Assembly (NCBI GenBank): GCA_964566055.1
Contig: CAZMHI010000019.1
Location: forward strand, 1-64,000
Direction of reading: 5' to 3'
Length of the DNA: 64,000 nt
From: TMED23 sp964566055
GTDB taxonomy: Bacteria > Pseudomonadota > Alphaproteobacteria > Rhodospirillales > UBA2165
Below are positions 1-7,839 of this stretch, piece after piece. Within the stretch, counting starts at the first letter, position 1, and each line of letters opens with the position of its first letter. The notes under the pieces were generated by a model. That model made no database searches, was not told the DNA's origin, and saw only the letters and a list, made by a program, of their open reading frames with translations. The position numbers and the translations under genes are program-made.

Positions 1-98
1 CCGCAGCCGACGTCGAGCAATCGGCTGCCGGGCTCAACCATCTCGGCAATCAATTGAAGATCAATACGAATTGCCTTTTTTTGCTGTTCCGTCATCAT
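1..98 (-). CDS. metW: Methionine biosynthesis protein MetW (N-terminal end only)
   Basis: Only the first 32 or so codons lie in the window; the gene runs off the left edge. The visible part starts with ATGATG overlapping the metX stop codon and ends in LLDVGCG, the SAM-binding motif I of class I methyltransferases. MetW is known to pair with MetX in proteobacteria lacking MetB-type homoserine activation and is thought to support MetX activity. The 4-base overlap with metX shows translational coupling. Identity rests on motif plus position, because most of the protein is outside the window. Either of the two tandem ATG codons could be the start. Confidence 0.8.
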   Translation of the reverse strand, partial: MMTEQQKKAIRIDLQLIAEMVEPGSRLLDVGC

Positions 99-1285
99 TG
101 GCCGGCCAACCCGTAGTGCTCGGCCGCACCTTCAATAAAACCTGACAGTACTTTCCAGAACTCAGGTTCCTTGAGCAGAAAGGCATCGTGACCTTTATCC
201 GATTCGATTTCAGCGAAACTGACATTGGCTGCTACAGCGTTCAGTGCTTTGACGATAGCCCGGCTCTCTGCGGTCTGGTACAGCCAGTCACTGGTAAATG
301 AAATGACGCAAAACCGCGTTTCAACGCCGCGAAAAGCTTCCGCCAGCACACCATTCCCATGGCGCTCGGCAAGATCAAAGTAATCCATGGCCCGCGTGAT
401 ATAGAGGTATGAATTAGCATCAAACCGGGCGACAAAGGTGCTGCCTTGATGACGCAAATAACTTTCAACTTGAAAATCCGCATCAAAACCAAAGGTGATC
501 TCATCGCGGTCCTGCAACCGCCGGCCAAATTTATTCTGTAGTGCCGGCTCCGACAGATAGGTGATATGCGCAATCATCCGGGCAATCGCCAACCCCCGGT
601 GAGGTCGGCTGCCGTGGTTGAGATAGTCGCCGCCATGCCAATCCGGATCAGCCATGATGGCTTGCCGGCCGGTCTCATGGAAGGCAATGTTTTGAGCAGA
701 ATGATGGGGCGCAGTAGCAATCGGTACCGCTGCAAATACCCGTTCGGGATATGCAGCCGCCCATTCGAGCACTTGCATACCACCCATAGAACCGCCGAGC
801 GCACAAAATATTCTTTCAATTCCTAAATGATCCAGTAGCAAAGCCTGAGCCCGCACCATATCGGATATGGTAATAACCGGAAAATCGAGCCCCCATGGTT
901 TACCCGTCGCCGGGTTTATTTCTTTGGGGCCGATGGTCCCCATACAGCCACCAAGAATATTCGGACAAATGACAAAAAATCGATTGGTGTCGATAAGTTT
1001 TCCAGGACCGATAACCAAATCCCACCAGCCTTCTTTGCCAGTCACGGGATTAATGCCTGAGACAAATTGGTCTCCACTGAGCGCATGACAGACCAGGATC
1101 ACATTGGTTTTATCAGCATTCAGCTCACCATAGGACTGATAAGCGACCGAAAAATTAGCCAATTCAACCCCGCAATCCAGGCGTAACGGCTCCTCGACGC
1201 CAAGCGTAATTTGCTTGCCGACGTCTTGGTCGCTCACCAAGGGCGCGCCACCTTCCTCTATTTGGCCGCTTATTTGTTCATTCAT
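95..1285 (-). CDS. metX: Homoserine O-acyltransferase MetX
   Basis: This alpha/beta-hydrolase-fold enzyme transfers an acyl group (acetyl or succinyl) from acyl-CoA to L-homoserine, the committed step of methionine synthesis in the cytoplasm. The nucleophile elbow GGSMGGM (Ser about residue 166), a late SDWLY (catalytic Asp) and DKGHDAFLL (catalytic His) give the full triad. I start at the ATG giving MNEQISGQ (396 residues, the family's length); an upstream in-frame extension adds 28 hydrophobic and basic residues not typical of the family. It is followed directly by metW and is divergent from the chorismate mutase gene. Acetyl versus succinyl specificity cannot be read with certainty from the sequence. 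Confidence 0.93.
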   Translation of the reverse strand: MNEQISGQIEEGGAPLVSDQDVGKQITLGVEEPLRLDCGVELANFSVAYQSYGELNADKTNVILVCHALSGDQFVSGINPVTGKEGWWDLVIGPGKLIDTNRFFVICPNILGGCMGTIGPKEINPATGKPWGLDFPVITISDMVRAQALLLDHLGIERIFCALGGSMGGMQVLEWAAAYPERVFAAVPIATAPHHSAQNIAFHETGRQAIMADPDWHGGDYLNHGSRPHRGLAIARMIAHITYLSEPALQNKFGRRLQDRDEITFGFDADFQVESYLRHQGSTFVARFDANSYLYITRAMDYFDLAERHGNGVLAEAFRGVETRFCVISFTSDWLYQTAESRAIVKALNAVAANVSFAEIESDKGHDAFLLKEPEFWKVLSGFIEGAAEHYGLAGQ

Positions 1286-1492
1286 ATGTCTGGCTTCACG
1301 TCGTTGGTTTTCAGCTATTTTTCTTAATTGTCGCAAAAATAGGTAAAGACCGGGTAAAATCAGCCCCATAGCTATGAATCATGCATCAATCTGTCAATCT
1401 TTTCTTTGATTTTACCGCCATGGCAGACTATCACTGTCGCCTACTCAAAAGAGAGTATTTGTAATTTAGCATTGGTGAAACTCGATTTAGTG

Positions 1493-2437
1493 ATGGCTGA
1501 CAATCAGTTAAAATCCCTGCGTGATGAACTCGATACAATTGATATCGAGATTCAAAACCTGTTAACCCGCCGGGCGGAAATTTCGCTGGAGGTTAAAAAG
1601 GTTAAGCAGGATGGCGAAGTAAAGTTAAAGCCAGGCCGCGAGGCACAAATTCTGCGCGCCCTGATCGAACGCCATGAGGGACATTTTCCAAAACCCGAAC
1701 TGATCAGAATTTGGCGGGAAATCTTGAGCGCTTCGTTGCAAGCGCAAGGTGCTTTTTCGGTCGGTGTTTATGTGCCCGATGACGACAGCAACGATAGTGA
1801 TGAAAACAGCTGGGGTTATTTCGCTGCTGCCCGCGGGCAATACGGCACCTTTACGCCGATGGTTGGTTACCCTTCAAAACGCAGAGTAATCGAAGCAGTT
1901 ATTGAGGATGATTGCTCGGTCGGTGTGTTGCCTGTACCGAGCCGTCAGGAAGTTGATCCGTGGTGGCGGCATCTTGCGATACAGGGCCAGATGCTCGGCA
2001 ATAGCGGCGGTTCCAACCCGCCACGAATTATTTCCCGCCTGCCTTTTGCCGCACCGAATGGCGGTGTCAGTAAAACCGGCAGCAAATTAAGTGGAGATGC
2101 GCTCGACTCTCTGGTGATCGGCAAAAGTGAAATGGATCCGTCCGGCTTGGATTGCACCTATATTGCACTTGATTTGTCAGAAGGTGTACCCAATACGAGA
2201 ATAGATAGCAGAATTGTAGAAATCGGCATGACCGGTTCCGTCATCGCCCAATGGCATGATGATGATATGCCGGAAAGGTGGTTATCGCTGTTAAAAATAG
2301 ATGGCTATTTCACCTCAGAAGATGCCAATCTGCTGCGCCTCACCGAGGGGTTTGGTGAACATTTTAATCAAGCAACTGTACTTGGAGGCTACGCCGTGCC
2401 ACTAAGCGCTGATGCGCTAGCACCAAGTAAAACCTGA
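1493..2437 (+). CDS. Chorismate mutase (AroQ type) with degenerate PDT/ACT-like C-terminus
   Basis: Residues 1-90 are an all-helical AroQ chorismate mutase domain, with the expected basic residues in LRDELD, TRRAEIS, KKVK and GREAQIL and a Gln in the last helix (SLQAQ). It converts chorismate to prephenate for phenylalanine and tyrosine. The remaining 220 residues are unusual: a stretch with VIEAVIEDDCSVGVLPVP resembles the ligand-binding fold of prephenate dehydratase, and a final segment with TYIALDL and RWLSLLKIDGYF resembles an ACT domain, but the dehydratase TRF catalytic motif is absent. The start is the ATG of MADNQLKSL; an upstream in-frame extension of 29 codons is less likely. Gene order with hisC and tyrA supports an aromatic amino acid role. 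Function of the tail is inferred (regulation). Confidence 0.82.
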   Translation: MADNQLKSLRDELDTIDIEIQNLLTRRAEISLEVKKVKQDGEVKLKPGREAQILRALIERHEGHFPKPELIRIWREILSASLQAQGAFSVGVYVPDDDSNDSDENSWGYFAAARGQYGTFTPMVGYPSKRRVIEAVIEDDCSVGVLPVPSRQEVDPWWRHLAIQGQMLGNSGGSNPPRIISRLPFAAPNGGVSKTGSKLSGDALDSLVIGKSEMDPSGLDCTYIALDLSEGVPNTRIDSRIVEIGMTGSVIAQWHDDDMPERWLSLLKIDGYFTSEDANLLRLTEGFGEHFNQATVLGGYAVPLSADALAPSKT

Positions 2438-2467
2438 AACAACATTTGACCTAACGAAAGAAAGAAA

Positions 2468-3565
2468 ATGGCCTCTCCCCAACCGCTTGCCGGTTTAGAA
2501 AAAATTGCCCCATATGTTGCGGGTGATTCCGAAATTACCGGCGTTGACCGGGTGATTAAACTCGCTTCAAATGAAGGCGCCTTTGGCCCAAGTCCAAAAA
2601 CACTAGAGGCAATGAATGCCCTGGGCGATGATTTTCACCGCTACCCCGATGGCGATAGCAGTGAACTGCGTGATCTATTGGCTGAAAAAAATAATCTACC
2701 GAAAGAAAATCTTATCTGCAGCGCCGGTTCCGATGAATTAATCAGCCTGTTGTGCCGCTCTTATGCCGGCCCCGGCGATGAAATCTTATATTCAGCGCAC
2801 GGCTTTGCCATGTATCCAATTTACGGCCTGACCGTTGGCGCCAACATTGTCGCCGCACCGGAAAATGGGATCACTATTGATGTTGACCAATTGCTGGCTC
2901 ACGTCACCGATAAAACCAGATTGTTATTTATCGCCAATCCGAATAACCCAACCGGCACCTATATTCCAAAATCTGAAGTTGCCCGCTTGATCGAGGGCGT
3001 TCCGGACGAAGTACTGGTGGTGCTGGATTCGGCTTACGCTGAATTTGTTGACGCGGATGATTACTCGGACGGCTCGGAATTTGTCACCGCCAACGACAAT
3101 GTCGTGATGCTCAGGACATTTTCCAAAATCTATGGCATGGGCGGTATTCGCCTCGGCTGGGGTTATGCGCCTGATGACGTAATTGACATCCTCAACCGGA
3201 TGCGAAGCCCTTTTAATGTCTCCTACCCAGCCCTGGCTGCCGGAGTTGCAGCCATCCAGGATGATGAGTTTCTAAAAAAGTCTCAGGAGCACAACAAAAA
3301 ACTGCTGGCATGGACGACCGAAAATATCCGGGCTCTCGGCCTCGAAGTGCCCGATAGTGTCTGCAATTTTATTTTGGTTCGCTTTCCGGAAGATCAAGGC
3401 AAAAACGCAACCGCTGAATCAGCTGATGTCTTTTTAAAATCCAAAGGTATAATCGTGCGCCGCATGGGTGGCTACGGCCTCCCCGACGCCTTGCGGATAT
3501 CGATTGGGCTCGAAGATGAAATGAAAATTGTCGTCGACACGTTGGCGGAATTTGTGGGCAATTAA
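2468..3565 (+). CDS. hisC: Histidinol-phosphate / aromatic aminotransferase
   Basis: A fold-type I PLP aminotransferase of 365 residues. It carries NPNNPTG (about 158-164), a DSAYAEF segment, the PLP lysine in RTFSKIYGMGG (Lys220) and a late GLPDALRISIG with the substrate carboxylate-binding Arg. The family includes histidinol-phosphate aminotransferases and aromatic aminotransferases. Placement between a chorismate mutase and prephenate dehydrogenase gene makes aromatic transamination at least one of its jobs; in many alphaproteobacteria one enzyme serves both pathways. The purine-rich GAAAGAAAGAAA just upstream is a plausible ribosome site. It ends one base before the tyrA start. Confidence 0.92.
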   Translation: MASPQPLAGLEKIAPYVAGDSEITGVDRVIKLASNEGAFGPSPKTLEAMNALGDDFHRYPDGDSSELRDLLAEKNNLPKENLICSAGSDELISLLCRSYAGPGDEILYSAHGFAMYPIYGLTVGANIVAAPENGITIDVDQLLAHVTDKTRLLFIANPNNPTGTYIPKSEVARLIEGVPDEVLVVLDSAYAEFVDADDYSDGSEFVTANDNVVMLRTFSKIYGMGGIRLGWGYAPDDVIDILNRMRSPFNVSYPALAAGVAAIQDDEFLKKSQEHNKKLLAWTTENIRALGLEVPDSVCNFILVRFPEDQGKNATAESADVFLKSKGIIVRRMGGYGLPDALRISIGLEDEMKIVVDTLAEFVGN

Positions 3566-3566
3566 G

Positions 3567-4475
3567 ATGGCCAAGAAACAATCTTCTCCTATTTTTGAAC
3601 GGCTTGCTTTGATCGGCATTGGGCTGATTGGCTCTTCGATTGCGCGGGTTGCCAAACGGGACAATTTGGTTGGACATATTGCGGTTTCGGCCCGCACTCA
3701 AGAAAGCCTGGATAAGGCGGTGGAACTTGGTATCGCCGATAGCGTATCGCTTGATCAAAAAGCCGCCGTCGAAGGTGCTGACATGGTCATCATCTGCGCA
3801 CCGGTTGGCGTCTACGAAGAAATTATTGCGGCCATTGCTCCCGGCTTAAAACAGGGCGCCATTGTCAGCGATGTTGGTTCGGTCAAACAAGCCGTCGTGC
3901 GTGATCTTGGCCCCTACATTCCAGAAGGCGTTCATTTAATTCCAGCTCACCCGGTTGCCGGTACCGAGCATTCCGGTCCGGAAGCCGGTTTTCCAGAATT
4001 GTTTGAAGACCGCTGGTGCATTTTGACACCGCCACCCGGCACAGATGAAAAATCGGTCGCGGCAGTTGAAGCTTTTTGGCAGGGTGCCGGCTCGGATGTC
4101 GAAATAATGGACCCCACCCACCACGATCTGGTGATGGCCATGACCTCCCACTTGCCTCACTTGATTGCCTATACAATCGTCGGCACAGCAACCGATCTGG
4201 AAAAAACCCTGCGCAACGAAGTGATTAAGTTTTCAGCCGGTGGTTTTCGTGACTTTACCCGTATCGCTGCTTCTGACCCGACAATGTGGCGGGATGTGTT
4301 TCTCAACAACCGCGATGCCGTATTGGAAATGCTGCAACGATTTAGCGAAGATATCACGGCCTTACAGCGCGCCATCCGCTGGGGCGAAGGTGATACGTTA
4401 TTCGAGCTGTTCTCCCGGACACGCGATGTTCGGCGCGGTGTGATCGAGGCCAAACAGGAAAAAATGTACGATTAG
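3567..4475 (+). CDS. tyrA: Prephenate/arogenate dehydrogenase
   Basis: The enzyme oxidatively decarboxylates prephenate (or arogenate) in tyrosine synthesis using NAD(P). The Rossmann motif GIGLIGSSIAR lies at about residues 15-25, followed by the helical dimerisation domain containing HPVAGTEHSGPEAG and the substrate-binding FRDFTRIAASDPTMW. Length is 302 residues, normal for the cyclohexadienyl type without an ACT domain. I choose the ATG lying one base after the hisC stop; a longer reading frame would overlap hisC by about 38 bases. It is the third gene of the chorismate mutase-hisC-tyrA unit, and converges on the DUF2125 gene with a one-base gap. Confidence 0.92.
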   Translation: MAKKQSSPIFERLALIGIGLIGSSIARVAKRDNLVGHIAVSARTQESLDKAVELGIADSVSLDQKAAVEGADMVIICAPVGVYEEIIAAIAPGLKQGAIVSDVGSVKQAVVRDLGPYIPEGVHLIPAHPVAGTEHSGPEAGFPELFEDRWCILTPPPGTDEKSVAAVEAFWQGAGSDVEIMDPTHHDLVMAMTSHLPHLIAYTIVGTATDLEKTLRNEVIKFSAGGFRDFTRIAASDPTMWRDVFLNNRDAVLEMLQRFSEDITALQRAIRWGEGDTLFELFSRTRDVRRGVIEAKQEKMYD

Positions 4476-4476
4476 G

Positions 4477-5697
4477 TTATTGGCCTAATTTACGGATGCC
4501 TTCCGGCGGCGGTGGATCTTCGCCCCAATCTATCGCTGGAATCGCCATCAAGGGCACTGGCCCGGCATTTAACTGCCCATCCTGCAGCGACAACGGCAAT
4601 GAAATACTACGCACTCCTTTACTGTCGCGTTTCGACAATACTCCCAATACCAATTTCGCCATCGCCGCATCGCCGGAGCGAATATAACCGGCCTTTTTAA
4701 AAGTGTTGAGGGCTGGAAAAAAACCCTGAAACTTAGCCGACATGGCGATAAGAGGCTGCAAATCTTTGTCGAGCGCAACGGTCCCGGTAGCATTGGTTTT
4801 TAAGACCCCGTAGGTACCTTGGAGTAAATCGATTTCGATGACACCCCCAGCGTCCCGCCATTGTGCGAGATTAAACACGGAAATTGAGGGTGCCAAATTG
4901 CCAATAACCTTCAGCTCAGTTGATAACTCCTGGATATCATACCCTAACGGCAAATTTAGAAATTGTGGTAAATGTAAATCTTGAAATTTTATTTTTAGGG
5001 AAAATGTTGGCGTTTTGGCCGGGCTGTTTATCTGTTCCTTACCAGGTAACAATCGGCGGCTAAAAATTGAGGCCGAACTCGCTGTGATGTTAGCTTTTGA
5101 GCGAGCCTCAGATAAACTAAGTTTACCAATATCCAACTGCATCTTCTCGGGCCAGCCATCCAGGTTTATATCGGCTGCCATGACCAGCTTTTTCACTTCA
5201 CCACTAAATTGATAGTTATGAATCAGATTCTTGTAGGCCAAATTATGCGCACCTGAGAGATCGACGCTGAATTTACTGAAATTCCACGGTTTCATTTCAG
5301 CGACAGCACGCTGACCCTGCCAGAACCATTTCTCCGCACTCGTGTCCGCCTGACCAGCTAAAGCAAAATTTGCGGTATGCAATTTCGGGTTTGTTAACAC
5401 CACTTTGAATTTTGTTGGAAAACCGCTGATTTCAATTTGATTATAAGATGCTGTGATGCCCTGTTGAGCCCGCTGAGTGATCCAATTTGCCACCGCGTCC
5501 TTAAGGTTGGTGGCAATAACAAACCAATACAAGGTGTAACCAACCGCAGCCATCGCCACAGCAATACCAAGAACTAATGAATTCCGGAAAAATTTAAATA
5601 TTTTTGGCGGCTCATATTCGAGGGCGGCATGACGCCGGCCGGATGAGCCGCTGGGAGCCGTCCGCGGCGGCCTCAAATTCTTCGGCTTAATAGCCAT
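4477..5697 (-). CDS. DUF2125 family membrane-anchored protein
   Basis: A 406-residue protein with a basic, proline-rich N-terminus, one transmembrane segment at about residues 40-64 (with TLYWFVIA), then a beta-rich extracytoplasmic domain. The YW...W motif just after the membrane and ISGFPTKFKVVLTNP are hallmarks of DUF2125, a family found mostly in alphaproteobacteria with no established role; the repeated beta strands recall AsmA-like outer-membrane lipid/envelope proteins, which is only a structural impression. The ATG is preceded by GAGAG at good spacing; an upstream TTG is less likely. It stands alone, convergent with tyrA. Confidence 0.82.
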   Translation of the reverse strand: MAIKPKNLRPPRTAPSGSSGRRHAALEYEPPKIFKFFRNSLVLGIAVAMAAVGYTLYWFVIATNLKDAVANWITQRAQQGITASYNQIEISGFPTKFKVVLTNPKLHTANFALAGQADTSAEKWFWQGQRAVAEMKPWNFSKFSVDLSGAHNLAYKNLIHNYQFSGEVKKLVMAADINLDGWPEKMQLDIGKLSLSEARSKANITASSASIFSRRLLPGKEQINSPAKTPTFSLKIKFQDLHLPQFLNLPLGYDIQELSTELKVIGNLAPSISVFNLAQWRDAGGVIEIDLLQGTYGVLKTNATGTVALDKDLQPLIAMSAKFQGFFPALNTFKKAGYIRSGDAAMAKLVLGVLSKRDSKGVRSISLPLSLQDGQLNAGPVPLMAIPAIDWGEDPPPPEGIRKLGQ

Positions 5698-5806
5698 TAA
5701 CAACTCTCATCATTCACAATCAGTCGGCTTTCAAATATTTACATAAATGGTTGGATACATTGGCGCGAGGCCGTAATCTAGACCAAATTCAATAAGTGAT
5801 CAAAGC

Positions 5807-6721
5807 ATGACTGAGCAACCTACCAATCCAAATTCGCAATCCGTCAACCAAAATCCAGCTGCAAATTATTGGATCGCCGCGATGCCGGCGACTTTCGTTT
5901 TTCTCTGGAGTACAGGATTTATCGGCGCCAAATACGGTATTCCTTATGCTGAACCGTTTACTTTTCTAAGTGTCCGGTTTTCGATCGTTATCGCACTCAT
6001 GCTGTTAGTGTGTTTAATCACCAGGGCGCCTTGGCCCAATAGTCTTAAAGCCACACTTCATATTGCTATTGCCGGGGCCTTGGTCAATGCAACCTACCTA
6101 GGTGGTGTATTTGCCTCGGTCCATCATGGCCTTCCCGTTGGCATTTCGGCGCTGGTTCCTGGATTACAGCCTGTTTTGACGGCCATGTTCGCCCGCCACC
6201 TGCTGGGAGAAACCGTCAATCGGCGGCAGTGGATTGGCATAGTTATTGGTTTCATCGGCGTGATGCTAGTCGTAGCCAACAAGATTGGCGGACCGGACAG
6301 CAATCTGACAGGCATTTGGTTCGCAGTTGTGGCACTGTTGGGCATAACAGCCGGCACGCTATATCAAAAGAAGTATTGCGGTACGATGGATTTACGCAGT
6401 GGCTCAGTAATACAGTTTTCTTCCTCACTGATTATCGTTTTTTTATTGGCGGTGTCATTTGAATCAATGAACGTGCAATGGACGGGGGAGTTTATTTTTG
6501 CCCTATTTTGGCTGGTTGTGGTTATGTCTGTAGGAGCAATTTCCTTACTGATGGTGCTGATTCGGCGTGGCGCTGCCTCTAAAGTCGCGAGTCTATTTTA
6601 TCTCGTGCCACCGACTACAGCGCTTATGGGTTTTTTCTTTTTTGATGAAGCGCTCGGCTCGTTAGAACTAATCGGCATGGCGGCCGTCGTAACCGGTGTC
6701 GCCCTGGTCACTAGAGAATGA
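5807..6721 (+). CDS. EamA/DMT-superfamily transporter
   Basis: A 304-residue inner membrane protein with about ten hydrophobic helices in two repeated halves, as in EamA (RhaT/RarD) transporters. Typical landmarks are FLWSTGFIGAKYGIPYAEPFTFLSVRF in helices 1-2 and a final VPPTTALMGFFFFDEALGS before the last helix. These carriers export amino acids, other metabolites or drugs; the substrate cannot be inferred. The stop codon overlaps the ATG of the chaC-like gene (ATGA), so the two are probably co-transcribed. Confidence 0.88.
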   Translation: MTEQPTNPNSQSVNQNPAANYWIAAMPATFVFLWSTGFIGAKYGIPYAEPFTFLSVRFSIVIALMLLVCLITRAPWPNSLKATLHIAIAGALVNATYLGGVFASVHHGLPVGISALVPGLQPVLTAMFARHLLGETVNRRQWIGIVIGFIGVMLVVANKIGGPDSNLTGIWFAVVALLGITAGTLYQKKYCGTMDLRSGSVIQFSSSLIIVFLLAVSFESMNVQWTGEFIFALFWLVVVMSVGAISLLMVLIRRGAASKVASLFYLVPPTTALMGFFFFDEALGSLELIGMAAVVTGVALVTRE

Positions 6722-7257
6722 ACACAATCGATGACGACATCTGGGTTTTCGGTTATGCCTCATTGATGTGGCGACCAGATTTTAGTCATCTTGAAGCCCA
6801 ACCGGCGCTTCTGTTTGGCTACCATCGGGCCCTCTGTGTCTACTCGTATCTATATCGCGGCACCCGAGAAAACCCTGGTTTGGTGGCCGGTCTGTTGCCG
6901 GGTGGGTCCTGTCGCGGAGTGGCTTTTCGCGTTGCCGCCAATGAATGGCAGCAAGTCCATCAGCTCTTGGATGAGCGGGAAATGGTCTATGACGTCTATA
7001 TACCAAAATGGATGCAGGCAGAAATCAGCGGTCAACGGCAACAGGTTTTCGGCTATATCGCCAATCCGGATAATGAACAATTTGCTGGGAATTTATCAGA
7101 TGAAGTTACAGCCAGTTTGATTGCTGCCGGTTTCGGCACCAGTGGCAGCGGCATCGATTATCTCAACAACACTTTAGAGCACCTGCACAAGCTAGGCATC
7201 CGCGATCAGCAATTGGAGAGAATTAATAAATTAATCAGCGATTTTCTTGAGCAATGA
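6718..7257 (+). CDS. chaC: ChaC-like glutathione-specific gamma-glutamylcyclotransferase
   Basis: The protein (179 residues) begins with the substrate loop FGYASLMWRPDF and has the catalytic glutamate in LLDEREMVYDVY (Glu88), as in ChaC enzymes that cleave glutathione to 5-oxoproline and Cys-Gly in the cytoplasm. It overlaps the DMT transporter by four bases, so it may act with it, for example in thiol or amino acid turnover (inference). Its 3' end overlaps the convergent MarR gene by 27 bases. Assignment to the family is firm; true substrate preference is not shown. Confidence 0.9.
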   Translation: MNTIDDDIWVFGYASLMWRPDFSHLEAQPALLFGYHRALCVYSYLYRGTRENPGLVAGLLPGGSCRGVAFRVAANEWQQVHQLLDEREMVYDVYIPKWMQAEISGQRQQVFGYIANPDNEQFAGNLSDEVTASLIAAGFGTSGSGIDYLNNTLEHLHKLGIRDQQLERINKLISDFLEQ

Positions 7258-7728
7258 AATTAACTGATCTCTTTCACTATCAGTTAAATTCTTAGCTATT
7301 TGATTTTCATGCTCAACCACCATTGGTTTGATCTTTTTGATCAAATCATTGCCTTGCTCACTCAGCACCAAGGCGTAGGAGCGCCGATCCACTGGCGAAG
7401 GTTGGCGTTCGACCAACTCCCGAGACTCCAAGGCATCGATAACGGCCACCATGGTCGAGCGCTCAATGCCAACGGCACGCGCCAAAGCAGATTGGGTGAG
7501 ACCGGGGTTGGCGCTGATTATAAGTGCCACGCCAAATTGCCCTGGAGTAATCTGTAGTTTACTCGTTGATTTAAGAAAACCGTTAAAATCAGTGATTTGA
7601 GCGCGGCGCAAATGATAGCCGATCAGCGTGGGCAGAATATCAAAATCGATTTCTGCTGCGCCATCAGAAGCCTGAGTGCCATTTTCCTGAGGAGTTGAAA
7701 TTGTTTTTCCGTCCACGGTATCAATCAA
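7231..7728 (-). CDS. MarR-family transcriptional regulator
   Basis: A 165-residue winged-helix repressor type. The recognition region is ALARAVGIERSTMVAVIDALESR followed by the wing around RQPSPVDRRSYALVLSEQG with the conserved DRR. It follows the aryl-CoA ligase gene in the same direction after about 110 bases, the arrangement seen for MarR repressors of aromatic acid catabolism that respond to the acid or its CoA ester. No ATG fits: the reading frame opens with TTG (a GTG four codons later is an alternative), and no strong ribosome site is visible. A perfect 14-base palindrome lies about 24 bases upstream and may be its own operator. Confidence 0.88.
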   Translation of the reverse strand: MIDTVDGKTISTPQENGTQASDGAAEIDFDILPTLIGYHLRRAQITDFNGFLKSTSKLQITPGQFGVALIISANPGLTQSALARAVGIERSTMVAVIDALESRELVERQPSPVDRRSYALVLSEQGNDLIKKIKPMVVEHENQIAKNLTDSERDQLISLLKKIAD

Positions 7729-7751
7729 TTCTATAAAAACTTGTTAATGAA

Positions 7752-7765
7752 TATGGTCGACCATA
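7752..7765. promoter_or_regulatory. Perfect 14-bp palindrome, candidate MarR operator
   Basis: TATGGTCGACCATA is its own reverse complement and lies in the gap between the aryl-CoA ligase gene and the marR start, 24 bases upstream of the latter. Size and position suit an autoregulatory operator. The binding protein is inferred only from proximity. Confidence 0.45.
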
Positions 7766-7839
7766 GGGAGTCTGCCTAGCCTTGTCTACCTGCTGTATTC
7801 CTATGATCACCGCTCGCAATTCAATTACCTTTCCCCTAT

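Noticed and set aside
1286..1492. Possible SAM riboswitch upstream of metX
   Set aside because: The gap between metX and the chorismate mutase gene lacks the conserved pattern of SAM-II or SAM-I switches I could recognise. A covariance model of this gap would settle it.
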